Numbered from the stretch's first letter, positions 7,569-16,238 are shown. The stretch is DNA of 64,000 nucleotides from Shewanella eurypsychrophilus (GCF_007004545.3 NZ_CP045503.2:248001-312000); one strand, 5' to 3'. Notes: a model not told the origin generated them from the letters alone. Numbers and translations are program-made.

Positions 7569-10500
7569 TTATTTACTTAGTTTACGTGAATAAACCAAGA
7601 GATAGAGAGCTGGTAATACAAATAGTGATAACAAGGGTGCTGTTATCATGCCACCGACCATAGGTGCGGCGATCTTCTGCATTACGTCATTACCGGCCCC
7701 AGAGCCCCACATGATAGGTAGCAGACCGAAAAAGATGGTCGCAACTGTCATTGCCTTGGGGCGAATTCGCATCACAGCGCCTTCAATCAAGGCCTCTTTC
7801 AGATCGTTGACTACCTCATATTTACCTGTCTCTTTTCTATGCTTGATGGCGTTGTTGAGGTAGACCAACATCACCACACCAAACTCAGCAGCCACACCCG
7901 CCAGAGCTATCATACCCACTGCTACCGCCACTGACATATTGAAGTCCAGAGCATATAAGAGCCAGGTACTGCCAACGAGTGCAAATGGTAAGCTGAACAT
8001 GATCATGCTGGCTTGTATTGTCGAGCCGAACGTCATCATCAACATGATGAAGATGACACCCAATGCCATTGGGATCACTTTCTTAAGCTTCTCATCGACA
8101 CGCTGCATATATTCATACTGGCCGGCAAAGTCGTAGCTGTATCTTGGTGGTACGGCGAGCTCATTTTCCAGTGCTGCCTTAGCTTCATCGATATATTCAC
8201 CAATAGAGGTGCCTTCTATATCGACAAACACCCAAGAGATTAAACGACCATTTTCACTCTTGAGCATAGGAGCACCGTCGGTGATCTCGATATCGGCTAA
8301 GTTACGCAGCGGCAGATAATGCCCCGTCTTAGTGATAACCGGTAGCTCTCTGAGTTTCTCGATATTGTCTCTTAGCTCTCTCGGGTATCTAAGGTTGATA
8401 GGGTAACGCTCCGCTCCCTGAACAGACTCGCCAATATCCATACCGCCGATGGCGTATCGGACCACATCTTGGATATCGCTTAGGGTCATACCATAGCGAG
8501 AGGCCACATCCAATTTAGGCGTGATATCGATATAACGGCCGCCACCCACACGCTCGGCATAGGCCGACTTAGTGTGCGGTAGTTTACTGAGTATGGCTTC
8601 GATATCCGTGCCTATCTGTTGCAACTCATTCACGTCAGCACCGGTGATCTTGATGCCTACCGGAGTCTTGATCCCGGTGGAGAGCATGTCGATACGTGTC
8701 TTAATTGGCTGAACCCAAGCATTAGTAAGTCCTGGCACCTTAACGGTTTGTTGCAGCTGTTCTATGACATCTTTCAGGGTGTAACCTTCACGCCACTCAT
8801 CCCTAGGCTTAAGCATTATTGTGGTTTCTAGCATGGTTAGCGGTGCCGGATCTGTTGCTGTTTCAGCACGCCCCACTTTACCGAATACTCGCTTCACTTC
8901 AGGGACTGTCTTAATCAACCTATCGGTCTGCTGTAGTATCTCGGCGGCCTTACTGGCGCTAATACCGGGTAAGGCTGTAGGCATATAGAGTAGATCACCC
9001 TCATCAAGTTCGGGCATGAACTCGCTACCTAAGTTACTCATTGGATACCAGGCACTCATCAGTGCGATTAATGCGACTACCAGTGTCATCTTTGGAAACT
9101 TAAGTACTAAGGTCAAAGAAGGCTTATATAAAGCAATGAGGAAACGGCTGATCGGGTTGCTGGTTTCCTTAGGGATCTTGCCTCGGATAAAGAACCCCAT
9201 AAGGACTGGCACTAGCGTGATGGATAACACTGCAGCGGCTGCCATCGCGAAGGTTTTTGTGTAAGCCAGCGGGCTAAAAAGTCTACCCTCTTGAGCTTCC
9301 AAGGCAAATACCGGCATAAAACTCAAGGTAATGATAAGCAAGGAGAAGAATAGCGCCGGACCCACTTCGACCGAGGCCTCAGCAACCAGCCTCCAGTGCT
9401 CTTTCATGTCCGGTTGGCGTTTGTTTTCCTGCTCGAAATGCTCCAAATGCTTATGCATATTTTCGATCATCACGATCGCGCCATCGACCACGGCACCGAT
9501 AGCGATGGCGATACCACCTAGGCTCATGATGTTGGCGTTGACGCCCATCTTATTCATGATTATGAATGCAATGAGTATCGCCAAGGGCAGAGTGATCACC
9601 GCGACTAAGGTTGAGCGTGCGTGCATTAGGAATAACAGGCAGACCAAGCCTACGACAAACATCTCTTCGATCACCTTATGGAACAGGTTTTCTACCGAGC
9701 TTTCGATCAATTGAGATCTGTCATAGGTCGGGATGATCTCGACCCCTTCAGGCAAGCCAGCTTTGAGTTGTTCTAGCTTATCTTTAACCGCTTCTATGGT
9801 GGCTAAGGCATTCTCACCGTAACGCATGATGATGATGCCGCCAACCACTTCACCTTCACCATCTAGCTCGGCGATACCGCGGCGTGATGCAGGCCCTTTA
9901 CGTACCGTTGCTACGTCCTTGAGTAATAATGGGGTCCCCGATGGACTCGTGATCCCGAGAGGGATCTCCCTAAAATCATCCAAAGTTTGGCGATAGCCTT
10001 TGGCGCGAACCATGTACTCGGCTTCAGCCATCTCGATAACCGAGCCGCCAGCTTCGGTATTCGACTTAGATATGGCATCTTTTATCGCTGCAATATCTAG
10101 CTTATAGATGGCTAACTTATCGGGTTCTATAACTATCTGATAGGTCAGCTCCATACCACCGACTGTGGCAACTTCGGAAACGCCTGTCACGCTTTGTAGT
10201 TCAAGTTTCAGGTACCAGTCTTGCAAGCTCTTAAGCTGTGAAAGATCTAAGTTCCCCGATCTATCGACGAGGGCATATTCGAAGATCCAACCGACGCCAG
10301 AAGCATCCGGACCTAGTGATGGCTGAACCCCTTGAGGTAAGCGGCTACCTACTTGATTCAGGTACTCCAACACGCGAGAACGAGCCCAGTAGATATCTGT
10401 ACCATCCTCGAAGATGATATAGACATAGGAGTCACCGAAGAAGGAGTAACCACGAACCGTTTTGGCTCCAGGAACCGCCAGCATGGCTGTAGATAGCGGG

Positions 10501-10700
10501 TAAGTGACCTGCTCCTCGACCAATTTAGGTGCCTGACCCGGGAATGGTGTCTTGATAATAACTTGTACATCCGAGAGATCCGGTAAGGCATCTAAGGGCG
10601 TATTTCTTAGCTCCTGAACACCCCAGACAGTGAGCATTATGGTGACAATAAGTACCATTAATCTTTGTCTGATAGAGGCTTCGATGATTTTCTTAAGCAT
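7569..10700 (-). CDS. cusA: CusA/CzcA-type heavy-metal efflux RND pump (Cu(I)/Ag(I) likely)
   Basis: A 1043-residue, 12-helix RND transporter of the HME family. It extrudes metal ions through a tripartite envelope complex, driven by protons. The TM4 motif GAVVDGAIVMIENMHK carries the Asp and Glu of the proton relay. Met residues in the cleft region (LTMLETTIMLKP and RIDMLSTGIKTPVGIKI) match the methionine path of E. coli CusA, favouring monovalent copper/silver over Zn/Co/Cd. ATG 10700 has GAGAGGG at good spacing; a TTG two codons upstream is less likely. It is last in a leftward operon after cusB, with an unusual 54-codon ORF overlapping its start. No outer-membrane partner (CusC) is encoded in the window. 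Confidence 0.9.
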   Translation of the reverse strand: MLKKIIEASIRQRLMVLIVTIMLTVWGVQELRNTPLDALPDLSDVQVIIKTPFPGQAPKLVEEQVTYPLSTAMLAVPGAKTVRGYSFFGDSYVYIIFEDGTDIYWARSRVLEYLNQVGSRLPQGVQPSLGPDASGVGWIFEYALVDRSGNLDLSQLKSLQDWYLKLELQSVTGVSEVATVGGMELTYQIVIEPDKLAIYKLDIAAIKDAISKSNTEAGGSVIEMAEAEYMVRAKGYRQTLDDFREIPLGITSPSGTPLLLKDVATVRKGPASRRGIAELDGEGEVVGGIIIMRYGENALATIEAVKDKLEQLKAGLPEGVEIIPTYDRSQLIESSVENLFHKVIEEMFVVGLVCLLFLMHARSTLVAVITLPLAILIAFIIMNKMGVNANIMSLGGIAIAIGAVVDGAIVMIENMHKHLEHFEQENKRQPDMKEHWRLVAEASVEVGPALFFSLLIITLSFMPVFALEAQEGRLFSPLAYTKTFAMAAAAVLSITLVPVLMGFFIRGKIPKETSNPISRFLIALYKPSLTLVLKFPKMTLVVALIALMSAWYPMSNLGSEFMPELDEGDLLYMPTALPGISASKAAEILQQTDRLIKTVPEVKRVFGKVGRAETATDPAPLTMLETTIMLKPRDEWREGYTLKDVIEQLQQTVKVPGLTNAWVQPIKTRIDMLSTGIKTPVGIKITGADVNELQQIGTDIEAILSKLPHTKSAYAERVGGGRYIDITPKLDVASRYGMTLSDIQDVVRYAIGGMDIGESVQGAERYPINLRYPRELRDNIEKLRELPVITKTGHYLPLRNLADIEITDGAPMLKSENGRLISWVFVDIEGTSIGEYIDEAKAALENELAVPPRYSYDFAGQYEYMQRVDEKLKKVIPMALGVIFIMLMMTFGSTIQASMIMFSLPFALVGSTWLLYALDFNMSVAVAVGMIALAGVAAEFGVVMLVYLNNAIKHRKETGKYEVVNDLKEALIEGAVMRIRPKAMTVATIFFGLLPIMWGSGAGNDVMQKIAAPMVGGMITAPLLSLFVLPALYLLVYSRKLSK

Positions 10701-10857
10701 AATCAAACCCTCTCTTCGTTAAATCGTGGCTAAGGATATGTCTGCCTATAGAGGCTTCGTCATTAATGTTCTTAAACATGATCAAAGCCCCCAGTACCAA
10801 GTCGTAATTAGGGAAAGTTCTGCCTATAGAGGCTTCGTCATTAATATTTTTAAGCAT
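10693..10857 (-). CDS. 54-codon ORF built from two duplicated copies of the cusA start region
   Basis: It begins 10 bp after the cusB stop with its own AGGGG site. It contains MLKNINDEASIGR and, 26 codons later, MFKNINDEASIGR, and ends with a TAA overlapping the first 8 nt of cusA. CusA itself begins MLKKIIEASIRQR. Copies of AGAGGCTTCG lie at 10674, 10750 and 10828 on the plus strand (76 and 78 bp apart). Each copy carries a purine-rich ribosome site, so the ribosome-binding site plus the first about 13 codons of cusA appear to have been duplicated twice. It could be a translated coupling leader or only decayed duplication debris; no product function is implied. Confidence 0.5.
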   Translation of the reverse strand: MLKNINDEASIGRTFPNYDLVLGALIMFKNINDEASIGRHILSHDLTKRGFDYA

Positions 10858-10867
10858 GATAAATCCC

Positions 10868-12538
10868 CTAGTGCTGGTGGCCGCTGGTCAGACGCATCAA
10901 GCTACCCTTGAGGCTGGCTTCTGAATCGAGTAAAAATTGACCCGAGGTGATCACAAGCTCGCCTTCGGCCAAACCATCGAGAATCTCGGCCTTGCCCTGA
11001 CTTAGCATACCCACAGTGACCTGACGTGCGGTAAAGCTGTTATCTTCAAGCTTTACTATGACGCGATTCTCTTTACCCGTTTGTATGAGAGCCTCTTGAG
11101 GGATCACTAAGGCATCCTCATTGGGACCTCCGAAGATATCTATCTTGGCTAGGGTATTAGGTCTAAGTTCAATATTATGATTTTTTACCACGATTCTGAC
11201 GCGCAAACTGCGAGTTACTGGGTCGAGTTCTGGATAGATATAATCTATTGCACCTTCGATACCTTTGATGCCCATCGCGGGTACTGATACTTCTGTCTTT
11301 TGACCTACTTCCAACCAGCTTTGCTCATTTTCAAATACATCGGCAATGACCCAGACTTTAGACAGATCAACAACCGACATTATCTCGGTAGCAGGTTGAA
11401 TGTACATGCCGTCTCTAACGGTTAATTCTTTAACTATGCCGTCACTCTTGGCATAAAAGGGGACACGATATTGAGTCTTTTTCGATCTAGCCAATGTTTT
11501 TATCTGAGCTTGATTAAAGCCCAGAAGCTCTAGTCTTAAACCGGCTTTTCTGAGTAACTCTTCATAACTGGCATTCTTGCCTATACGTTTTAGCGTGTCT
11601 TGAGCAAGTAGGAAGTCATCCTGTGCATTGATTAGATCCGGTGAGTAGATCTCGTACAGGAGTTGGCCTTTAGTGATCTTATCGCCGACAGACTTAATGG
11701 TCAGTTTCTCGATCCAACCAGTAACCCTTGCGTGGATGTGATTGATCTTACTTTCGTCATAATCTATCTGGCCTACGGTCTGAACAAACTTCCATAGGGT
11801 ATCTTTTTCAACTTTAGCGACCTTTAGGGCTAAGGCTTGTTGCATGCCACCGGAGACATTTATCTCGATCTCTTTGCTATTGCCACCGACTTCGACTTTC
11901 TCTAGGTTCATACCGCATATAGGGCAAGATCCTGGCACATCACTGATGATATGTGCATGCATGGGGCAAATATACTTTATCGTGCCACCGTCATTGAGAG
12001 AAGCTGGCTCAGCACTGTTAAATACAGTGTCTGCCGGAGTGAGAGCTTCTTGACTCATATTTTTGTGGTTCGAGTGCTCTTCTGGGATAGCCTCACTCAT
12101 GTTATGGGCCGAGTGATCCATAGGCCCTCGCTCTTCTTCCTCCTCCTCTTCTACGAGGAACATATTACAGATGGAGCAGCGGCTACCCGATTCATGACTG
12201 GTTTCTTCCGGGTGCATAGGACAGACATAGGTTTTTTGTTCTGCCATAGCTGTCATAGCCATAGTGTCACTATTTTGATCTCGCTCCTTGCTACCTTCAT
12301 CTAAGGTAAGGAACATGTTGCACTTAGGGCAACGGCTGCCGGGCTCATGACTCGTCACCTCTGGATGCATTGGGCAAGAGTAGCTTGCTTGCTCTTGGCT
12401 GTGGCTATGCTCTGTGTGATCGGTCACCGGGCTCTGGGCTATCAGTGACTGAGAGTGTGCTAACTGCGGGGTAACAACCATAAATAGGCTGAGCAGGTAG
12501 GCTAGTTTTTTGCGTTTGTTCATTTCAAATTGACTCAT
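10868..12538 (-). CDS. cusB: CusB-type membrane fusion protein with three N-terminal metal-binding domains
   Basis: A 556-residue periplasmic adaptor. A signal peptide (KKLAYLLSLFMVVTPQLAHS) is followed by three heavy-metal-binding domains. Their motifs are YSCPMHPEVTSHEPGSRCPKC, YVCPMHPEETSHESGSRCSIC and YICPMHAHIISDVPGSCPIC (about residues 52-78, 107-133 and 188-213). His/Met-rich linkers separate them. The adaptor body follows (RVTGWIEKL lipoyl half, hairpin, FYAKSDGIVKELTV, barrel, ending near LKGSLM). CusB proteins hand Cu(I)/Ag(I) to CusA; most carry one such domain or none, so three is a heavily loaded N-terminus. The ATG at 12538 follows GAGATGAGGC. It sits 22 bp after the metal-binding protein gene, in one operon. 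Confidence 0.88.
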   Translation of the reverse strand: MSQFEMNKRKKLAYLLSLFMVVTPQLAHSQSLIAQSPVTDHTEHSHSQEQASYSCPMHPEVTSHEPGSRCPKCNMFLTLDEGSKERDQNSDTMAMTAMAEQKTYVCPMHPEETSHESGSRCSICNMFLVEEEEEEERGPMDHSAHNMSEAIPEEHSNHKNMSQEALTPADTVFNSAEPASLNDGGTIKYICPMHAHIISDVPGSCPICGMNLEKVEVGGNSKEIEINVSGGMQQALALKVAKVEKDTLWKFVQTVGQIDYDESKINHIHARVTGWIEKLTIKSVGDKITKGQLLYEIYSPDLINAQDDFLLAQDTLKRIGKNASYEELLRKAGLRLELLGFNQAQIKTLARSKKTQYRVPFYAKSDGIVKELTVRDGMYIQPATEIMSVVDLSKVWVIADVFENEQSWLEVGQKTEVSVPAMGIKGIEGAIDYIYPELDPVTRSLRVRIVVKNHNIELRPNTLAKIDIFGGPNEDALVIPQEALIQTGKENRVIVKLEDNSFTARQVTVGMLSQGKAEILDGLAEGELVITSGQFLLDSEASLKGSLMRLTSGHQH

Positions 12539-12560
12539 GATGCCTCATCTCCACTCAAAA

Positions 12561-13073
12561 TTAGTGCTTGTGCTTAACTGCAGGCTTAGTGTCAGCTTTT
12601 GCCTGTATCGGCTTCAGGTTCATGCCGCATTTAGGACAAGTATCGCCTTCTTTACCTGTTATTTTTGAATTCATAGGGCAGGCGTGAGTATCAGCCTTAG
12701 CTTGCATAGGCTCAAGGTTCATGCCGCATTTAGGGCAGGTATCACCTTCACTTCCTGTGATAGCTGGATTCATTGGGCATGCGTGAGTATCAGCCGTTGC
12801 ACCATGTTTATGTGCACCATCTTTATGGTGCGGGCAGTTGTCACAGCTTTGACCATTAGAGGCGCTTTTAACTGCAGTCAGGTTCATACCACATTTAGGG
12901 CAAGTATCTCCTTTTTCCCCCGTGACTTCTGGATGCATAGGGCAGGCATGATCGGCTTTCATTTCATGATGTTGAGCGTGCTTTTGCTCTTGTGAGTGCT
13001 CATGTGCAGAGACTGCTGGCACAACAGAAACTAAGATAAAGGCAGATAAAATAAGGCTAATAAGGGTTTTCAT
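12561..13073 (-). CDS. Exported protein with three heavy-metal-binding domains
   Basis: A 170-residue periplasmic protein. The signal peptide (to about residue 23, VSA) is followed by a His-rich stretch. Three near-identical modules of the form HACPMxPxxTGxxGDTCPKCGMNL then follow (about 42-68, 94-122 and 126-153), with CDNCPHHKDGAHKHG between the first two. The modules are the same kind as those at the N-terminus of the neighbouring CusB, so this is probably a metal sponge or chaperone feeding the Cus pump (inference). Modules two and three share nearly the same DNA, indicating recent internal duplication. It ends KPAVKHKH. It heads the cusB-cusA operon. Confidence 0.8.
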   Translation of the reverse strand: MKTLISLILSAFILVSVVPAVSAHEHSQEQKHAQHHEMKADHACPMHPEVTGEKGDTCPKCGMNLTAVKSASNGQSCDNCPHHKDGAHKHGATADTHACPMNPAITGSEGDTCPKCGMNLEPMQAKADTHACPMNSKITGKEGDTCPKCGMNLKPIQAKADTKPAVKHKH

Positions 13074-13334
13074 TTATAAATTCCATCATATAGGCGGCCG
13101 TCTAGGTTAGATCTAATAGATCAAAATAAGTAACGGCTAATATAAAACCAATCGCAATGAATAACAGTCTTGATTAAGCACAATAAGTCATTCGTCTGAC
13201 AGACAGAACAAATTGAGCCGTTAAGAACTTAGTTAACAATCGGATCGATATTAATAATTGTTTTAAAGATATAGCTAAGCAAGTAATCAAAAGATTACTG
13301 AATTTAAGATAAATGTATCTTAAATCTTGTGTGA

Positions 13335-13778
13335 TTAAGCTATAGGAGGTTTGATATCTTTAGCGATAGAGATTGAATGGAAATGAGGCATTTGAGTGGC
13401 CATAGCTAACTCTGAGGGACTAAATCCTGGCCAAGAAGTAGTTTCAAATAGAGTACCTGTCACTGAGATAACCAGACAATGGTTACAATCACCCTGGCAA
13501 TATCCGTTGCCGTTACAGCAGCTCTGAGTTTCGTCGGGAAGCACTTCGTCGATTTGCTCTGAGTCGCAGCAAGGGGAGGTATCACTTGTCTGTTGCTCTG
13601 TATGGCAAGTAGCTCCATTTTTCATGGTCATCATCTGTGAATGATGAGAACTAGACATCATCGCTTCATGAGCTTGTGCTTTTCCGACCATAAATGATCC
13701 ATTAGATAGCAGCCCTTGGCTCAGCATAGCGAGCAGGGTAAAAGCTATTAATGTATGGCGGCGAAAAAACGTAAGCAT
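13335..13778 (-). CDS. Small Cys/His/Met-rich exported protein, function unknown
   Basis: A 147-residue product with an N-terminal signal sequence (LIAFTLLAMLSQGLLS), then HEAMMSSSHHSQMMTM and a cysteine-dense middle (SPCCDSE, QSCCNGNGYCQGDCNHC), ending DIKPPIA. The residue make-up suggests thiol/imidazole/thioether metal binding in the periplasm. It is followed, 261 bp later on the same strand, by the metal-binding protein and cus genes. The protein at 14631-15134 has the same architecture (signal, Met/His region, Cys cluster, PP near the C-terminus). It may be a CopL-like copper-responsive protein, but this is an inference from composition and context. Confidence 0.6.
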   Translation of the reverse strand: MLTFFRRHTLIAFTLLAMLSQGLLSNGSFMVGKAQAHEAMMSSSHHSQMMTMKNGATCHTEQQTSDTSPCCDSEQIDEVLPDETQSCCNGNGYCQGDCNHCLVISVTGTLFETTSWPGFSPSELAMATQMPHFHSISIAKDIKPPIA

Positions 13779-13949
13779 AAAGCATCCGATAATGAAGTGT
13801 GGCTAGTTTATCATGAGTAAGTAATAGTGCATTGACTGAATTCACATTTATCGAGTTAAATTCGAAATGATAACCCAATATTCATTGCCTAATGACTATT
13901 ACCCATATTCACGTTAGGTAGCGCTGATGTACTGATAACATAGTATCTA

Positions 13950-13981
13950 GCCATTACAAGAAGTGAATGTCTTGCAATGGC
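13950..13981. other. Hairpin in the gap between the DUF2057 and Cys/His-rich genes
   Basis: GCCATTACAAGA (13950-13961) pairs with TCTTGCAATGGC (13970-13981), 12 bp with one mismatch, 8-nt loop. It lies just after the DUF2057 stop on the minus strand. No U-run follows, so its role is uncertain. Confidence 0.4.
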
Positions 13982-14000
13982 ATAGAAAAAGATACAAGTA

Positions 14001-14438
14001 TTATTGCCTAGCAAGTAATAGCTTAGCCATAAGCTGGTGGTGAGTCAGCAAGGCGACGTCTTTACTGTCTCCTTGTGCACCGGTGAGGGTGATCACTGGA
14101 TTATCGATAAAGTCATAGGCTTCTTCTTCAGTATCAATGACTGGGGTCATCGCCTGGTATTGCCCTTGATCTGATTCCAGAATCAGATATAAGGGGGCCG
14201 ATTTGACCCATGCTCCTGAATCATCAGCATTAACTTCAAAGATATCGTGATACTTAAGCTCAATAAGGTTTTTGCCATCTGCGAGCTGGATCTGATGAGC
14301 ACCAAACTTAGTTTCACCATTGATGCCTGTCACAGCAAGTGAATCGGGAAATGATACGCTTGCAGCAGACGATGCGAAGCTAGTAACGGCAGTAAGACTT
14401 GCAACGGTTAGGGCGATAGCAGTGATAAATGTTTTCAT
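14001..14438 (-). CDS. DUF2057 (YccT/CsgI-like) periplasmic protein
   Basis: A 145-residue exported protein. A signal peptide (MKTFITAIALTVASLTAVTSFASS) precedes a beta-rich domain beginning VSFPDSLAVTGINGETKFG and containing the LIELKYHDIFE strand. This is the pattern of DUF2057, the family of E. coli YccT, which has been linked to inhibition of curli assembly. It ends in a helical segment (HHQLMAKLLLARQ). ATG 14438 is chosen because GGAG sits 7 nt upstream; the longer TTG start overlaps that site. It lies among metal-related genes but has no metal-binding residues, so the neighbourhood may be coincidental. Confidence 0.7.
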   Translation of the reverse strand: MKTFITAIALTVASLTAVTSFASSAASVSFPDSLAVTGINGETKFGAHQIQLADGKNLIELKYHDIFEVNADDSGAWVKSAPLYLILESDQGQYQAMTPVIDTEEEAYDFIDNPVITLTGAQGDSKDVALLTHHQLMAKLLLARQ

Positions 14439-14495
14439 AATAGACTCCAATTGGGTACCGAGCTAAGACAGGAGTGAGTAATAAGTATCAACCAG

Positions 14496-14538
14496 CTATG
14501 AAGTGCTCTTCGATTTATTCAAGAGCTCAGCTTCATAG
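14496..14538. other. Long imperfect hairpin upstream of the DUF2057 gene
   Basis: CTATGAAG (14496-14503) pairs with CTTCATAG (14531-14538), and GCTCTT (14505-14510) with AAGAGC (14521-14526), with a small internal loop. It lies between two minus-strand genes and lacks a U-run. It could be a 3' processing structure of the upstream gene or part of the DUF2057 leader. Confidence 0.4.
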
Positions 14539-14630
14539 ACATAGGCAATAGACTCTGTCTTATGGCATAAATAATTTATTAATCTTTGGGTGCGCAAGAG
14601 TAAAATTTTCAAGCGCCAAGCTGTAAACGG

Positions 14631-15134
14631 TTAAGTTAAGCGAGTCCAAATTGGAGGGGGATTTACACTAGCAAGTTCTGCTGTTTGGGTTGACCAAGAC
14701 AAGGTTTGTACTGGAGCACTCGATTCAGGAGTTGTCAGAGTAAACTGAGCCTGAATCAGGATACCAGTCGTACTGGCACAATGTGATACGCAATCACCAG
14801 CAGCTATCATTTCACAAAGAGCATCACAGTCGATAAGTATATCACTGTCATTACTACTCATATTAGACACCATCATGTCACAGTCTTGCTCACCATGTTT
14901 CATGATCCCAGCTTCGTTAGAGAAGGTGGTAGCGTCTACAATGGATGATTGCATCATACTCGACGTAAGCGTTGGACTCTGCTGGATGACTGGCATTAAC
15001 TCTGAACTATCGTCATGTGTCATTTCAGCGTGAGTAAATGCATGCAAAAAGCTCGGCATCGCCATCGCTGGCGTAAGCAAAAATTGCCCGACCAGTGAGA
15101 TGATTAATACCAAATGTGCTAATTGCTTTGTCAT
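14631..15134 (-). CDS. Exported Met/Cys-rich protein, function unknown
   Basis: A 167-residue protein with a signal peptide (LAHLVLIISLVGQFLLTPAMA). A Met/His-containing region follows (HAFTHAEMTHDD, MKHGEQDCDMMVSNMSS), then four cysteines in DCDALCEMIAAGDCVSHC, ending VNPPPIWTRLT. It shares overall design with the 13335-13778 protein (signal, His/Met segment, Cys cluster, proline pair near the end), which suggests a small metal-responsive family. No ribosome site is strong, and the start at 15134 is the first Met before the signal peptide. It is divergent from cymA across 414 bp. Confidence 0.55.
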   Translation of the reverse strand: MTKQLAHLVLIISLVGQFLLTPAMAMPSFLHAFTHAEMTHDDSSELMPVIQQSPTLTSSMMQSSIVDATTFSNEAGIMKHGEQDCDMMVSNMSSNDSDILIDCDALCEMIAAGDCVSHCASTTGILIQAQFTLTTPESSAPVQTLSWSTQTAELASVNPPPIWTRLT

Positions 15135-15548
15135 TTTTCTGGTAATTCGCTAAATGAATACTGTGATGACTTAATAGACCCAGTGGATCTTAAAAAAGTT
15201 TCAAATTTTTAATTTTTTTTTCGTGATTAGGGTCAAAAAATAGCTTAATAGGACTAAAATATATCTAAACAGATATAAAAGTACTTACCTATCAACTAAT
15301 TACGCGTATTTCCTTGCTATAAGTATGGCTTTCCGCTAACTTTAGCTTGTGTGAATATAATTTGAACTAAGTACAAAATTCTATTTTTCGTAAATAGAGT
15401 TAGAGCTAGATCTCATTTTGTACTTTTTCAGCCAGATCAATGAGTAGGTTCTGGTTTATAATTTGCCTTAATAGAGATGAAGTAATAATAAGTACCAATA
15501 CATTGAGTATTAAGTACTAAATAAAAACCATATTTACGGAGAAGAGTG
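15135..15548. other. Gene-free divergent region upstream of cymA
   Basis: This 414-bp A/T-rich region separates the Met/Cys-rich protein from cymA. It holds the inverted repeat at 15369-15425. A TGTGA half-site (near 15349) has only a poor second half, so no CRP or FNR site is called. No ORF of note is seen. Confidence 0.5.
15369..15425. promoter_or_regulatory. Nested inverted repeat in the cymA upstream region
   Basis: A perfect 11-bp outer pair, AAGTACAAAAT (15369-15379) and ATTTTGTACTT (15415-15425), encloses a second hairpin, CTATTT (15381-15386) with AAATAG (15392-15397). It lies about 125 bp upstream of the cymA start. It could be an operator, a leader structure or a cruciform element. 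Confidence 0.45.
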
Positions 15549-16112
15549 ATGAACTGGCGTGCACTATTTAAACCAAGCGCGAAATACTCAATACTAGCCC
15601 TACTAGTAGTTGGTATTGTCGTTGGTGTTGTTGGCTATTTTGCTACACAACAAACTTTACACGCGACAAGTACAGATGAGTTCTGTATGTCTTGTCATAG
15701 CAATCACTCTTTGAAAGATGAAGTGATGGCATCTGCACACGGTGCAGGTCGCGCAGGTGTGACGGTTCAGTGTCAAGATTGTCACCTTCCGCATAACCCT
15801 GTTGAGTATCTAGTGAAGAAGATCATCGTGTCTAAAGACCTTTACGGTTTCTTGACTATCGATGGATTCAACACTCAAGAGTGGCTAGATGAGAACCGCA
15901 AAGAGCAAGCTGAACATGCGCTTAAATACTTTAAGAGCACTGATTCTGCGAACTGCCAACATTGTCATACTCGTATTTACGAGAATCAGCCTGAAGCGAT
16001 GAAGAAGATGGCTAAGAGAATGCATGAACGCAACTTCAAGAAAGACGCTGATAAGCGTAAGACTTGTGTAGACTGCCACAAAGGTGTAGCACACGTTTAT
16101 CCTAAGGGATAA
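15549..16112 (+). CDS. cymA: CymA, tetraheme menaquinol dehydrogenase of the NapC/NirT family
   Basis: A 187-residue inner-membrane cytochrome. One N-terminal membrane helix (YSILALLVVGIVVGVVGYF) anchors a periplasmic domain with four CXXCH haem sites: CMSCH, CQDCH, CQHCH and CVDCH. The sequence is very close to S. oneidensis CymA in its start (NWRALFKPSAKYS), the KKIIVSKDLYGFLTIDGFNTQ segment and the KGVAH(V)YPKG end. CymA oxidises menaquinol and distributes electrons to many periplasmic and outer-membrane reductases, including DMSO reductase. ATG 15549 follows GGAGAAG; the GTG three bases upstream is less likely. It is monocistronic with a strong terminator. It should feed the dms system at 36-43 kb, using menaquinone made by the men genes in the same window. 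Confidence 0.97.
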   Translation: MNWRALFKPSAKYSILALLVVGIVVGVVGYFATQQTLHATSTDEFCMSCHSNHSLKDEVMASAHGAGRAGVTVQCQDCHLPHNPVEYLVKKIIVSKDLYGFLTIDGFNTQEWLDENRKEQAEHALKYFKSTDSANCQHCHTRIYENQPEAMKKMAKRMHERNFKKDADKRKTCVDCHKGVAHVYPKG

Positions 16113-16147
16113 GTCTTAAAGGCTTAACGCCAATATAGAATAATGTG

Positions 16148-16180
16148 AAAGCCCCATAGTTAACGCTATGGGGCTTTTTT
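16148..16180 (+). terminator. cymA intrinsic terminator
   Basis: A perfect 12-bp stem pairs AAAGCCCCATAG (16148-16159) with CTATGGGGCTTT (16166-16177), followed by a T-run to 16180. Confidence 0.92.
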
Positions 16181-16221
16181 ATGTTTGTGCTTTCCATTGA
16201 TAAAAGCAGTGGCTGCGAAGC

Positions 16222-16238
16222 TTATACCAATTGGTATT
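16222..16238. repeat. Intergenic palindrome TTATACC-aatt-GGTATTA
   Basis: The second of three related copies in the window (others at 7490 and 59236). It lies between cymA and the AraC gene. Confidence 0.65.

Noticed and set aside
10726..10911. Plus-strand frame with SAYRGFVIN repeated
   Set aside because: It is the antisense reading of the duplicated cusA start region.
15340..15365. Possible CRP site upstream of cymA
   Set aside because: Only the TGTGA half matches; the second half is poor.
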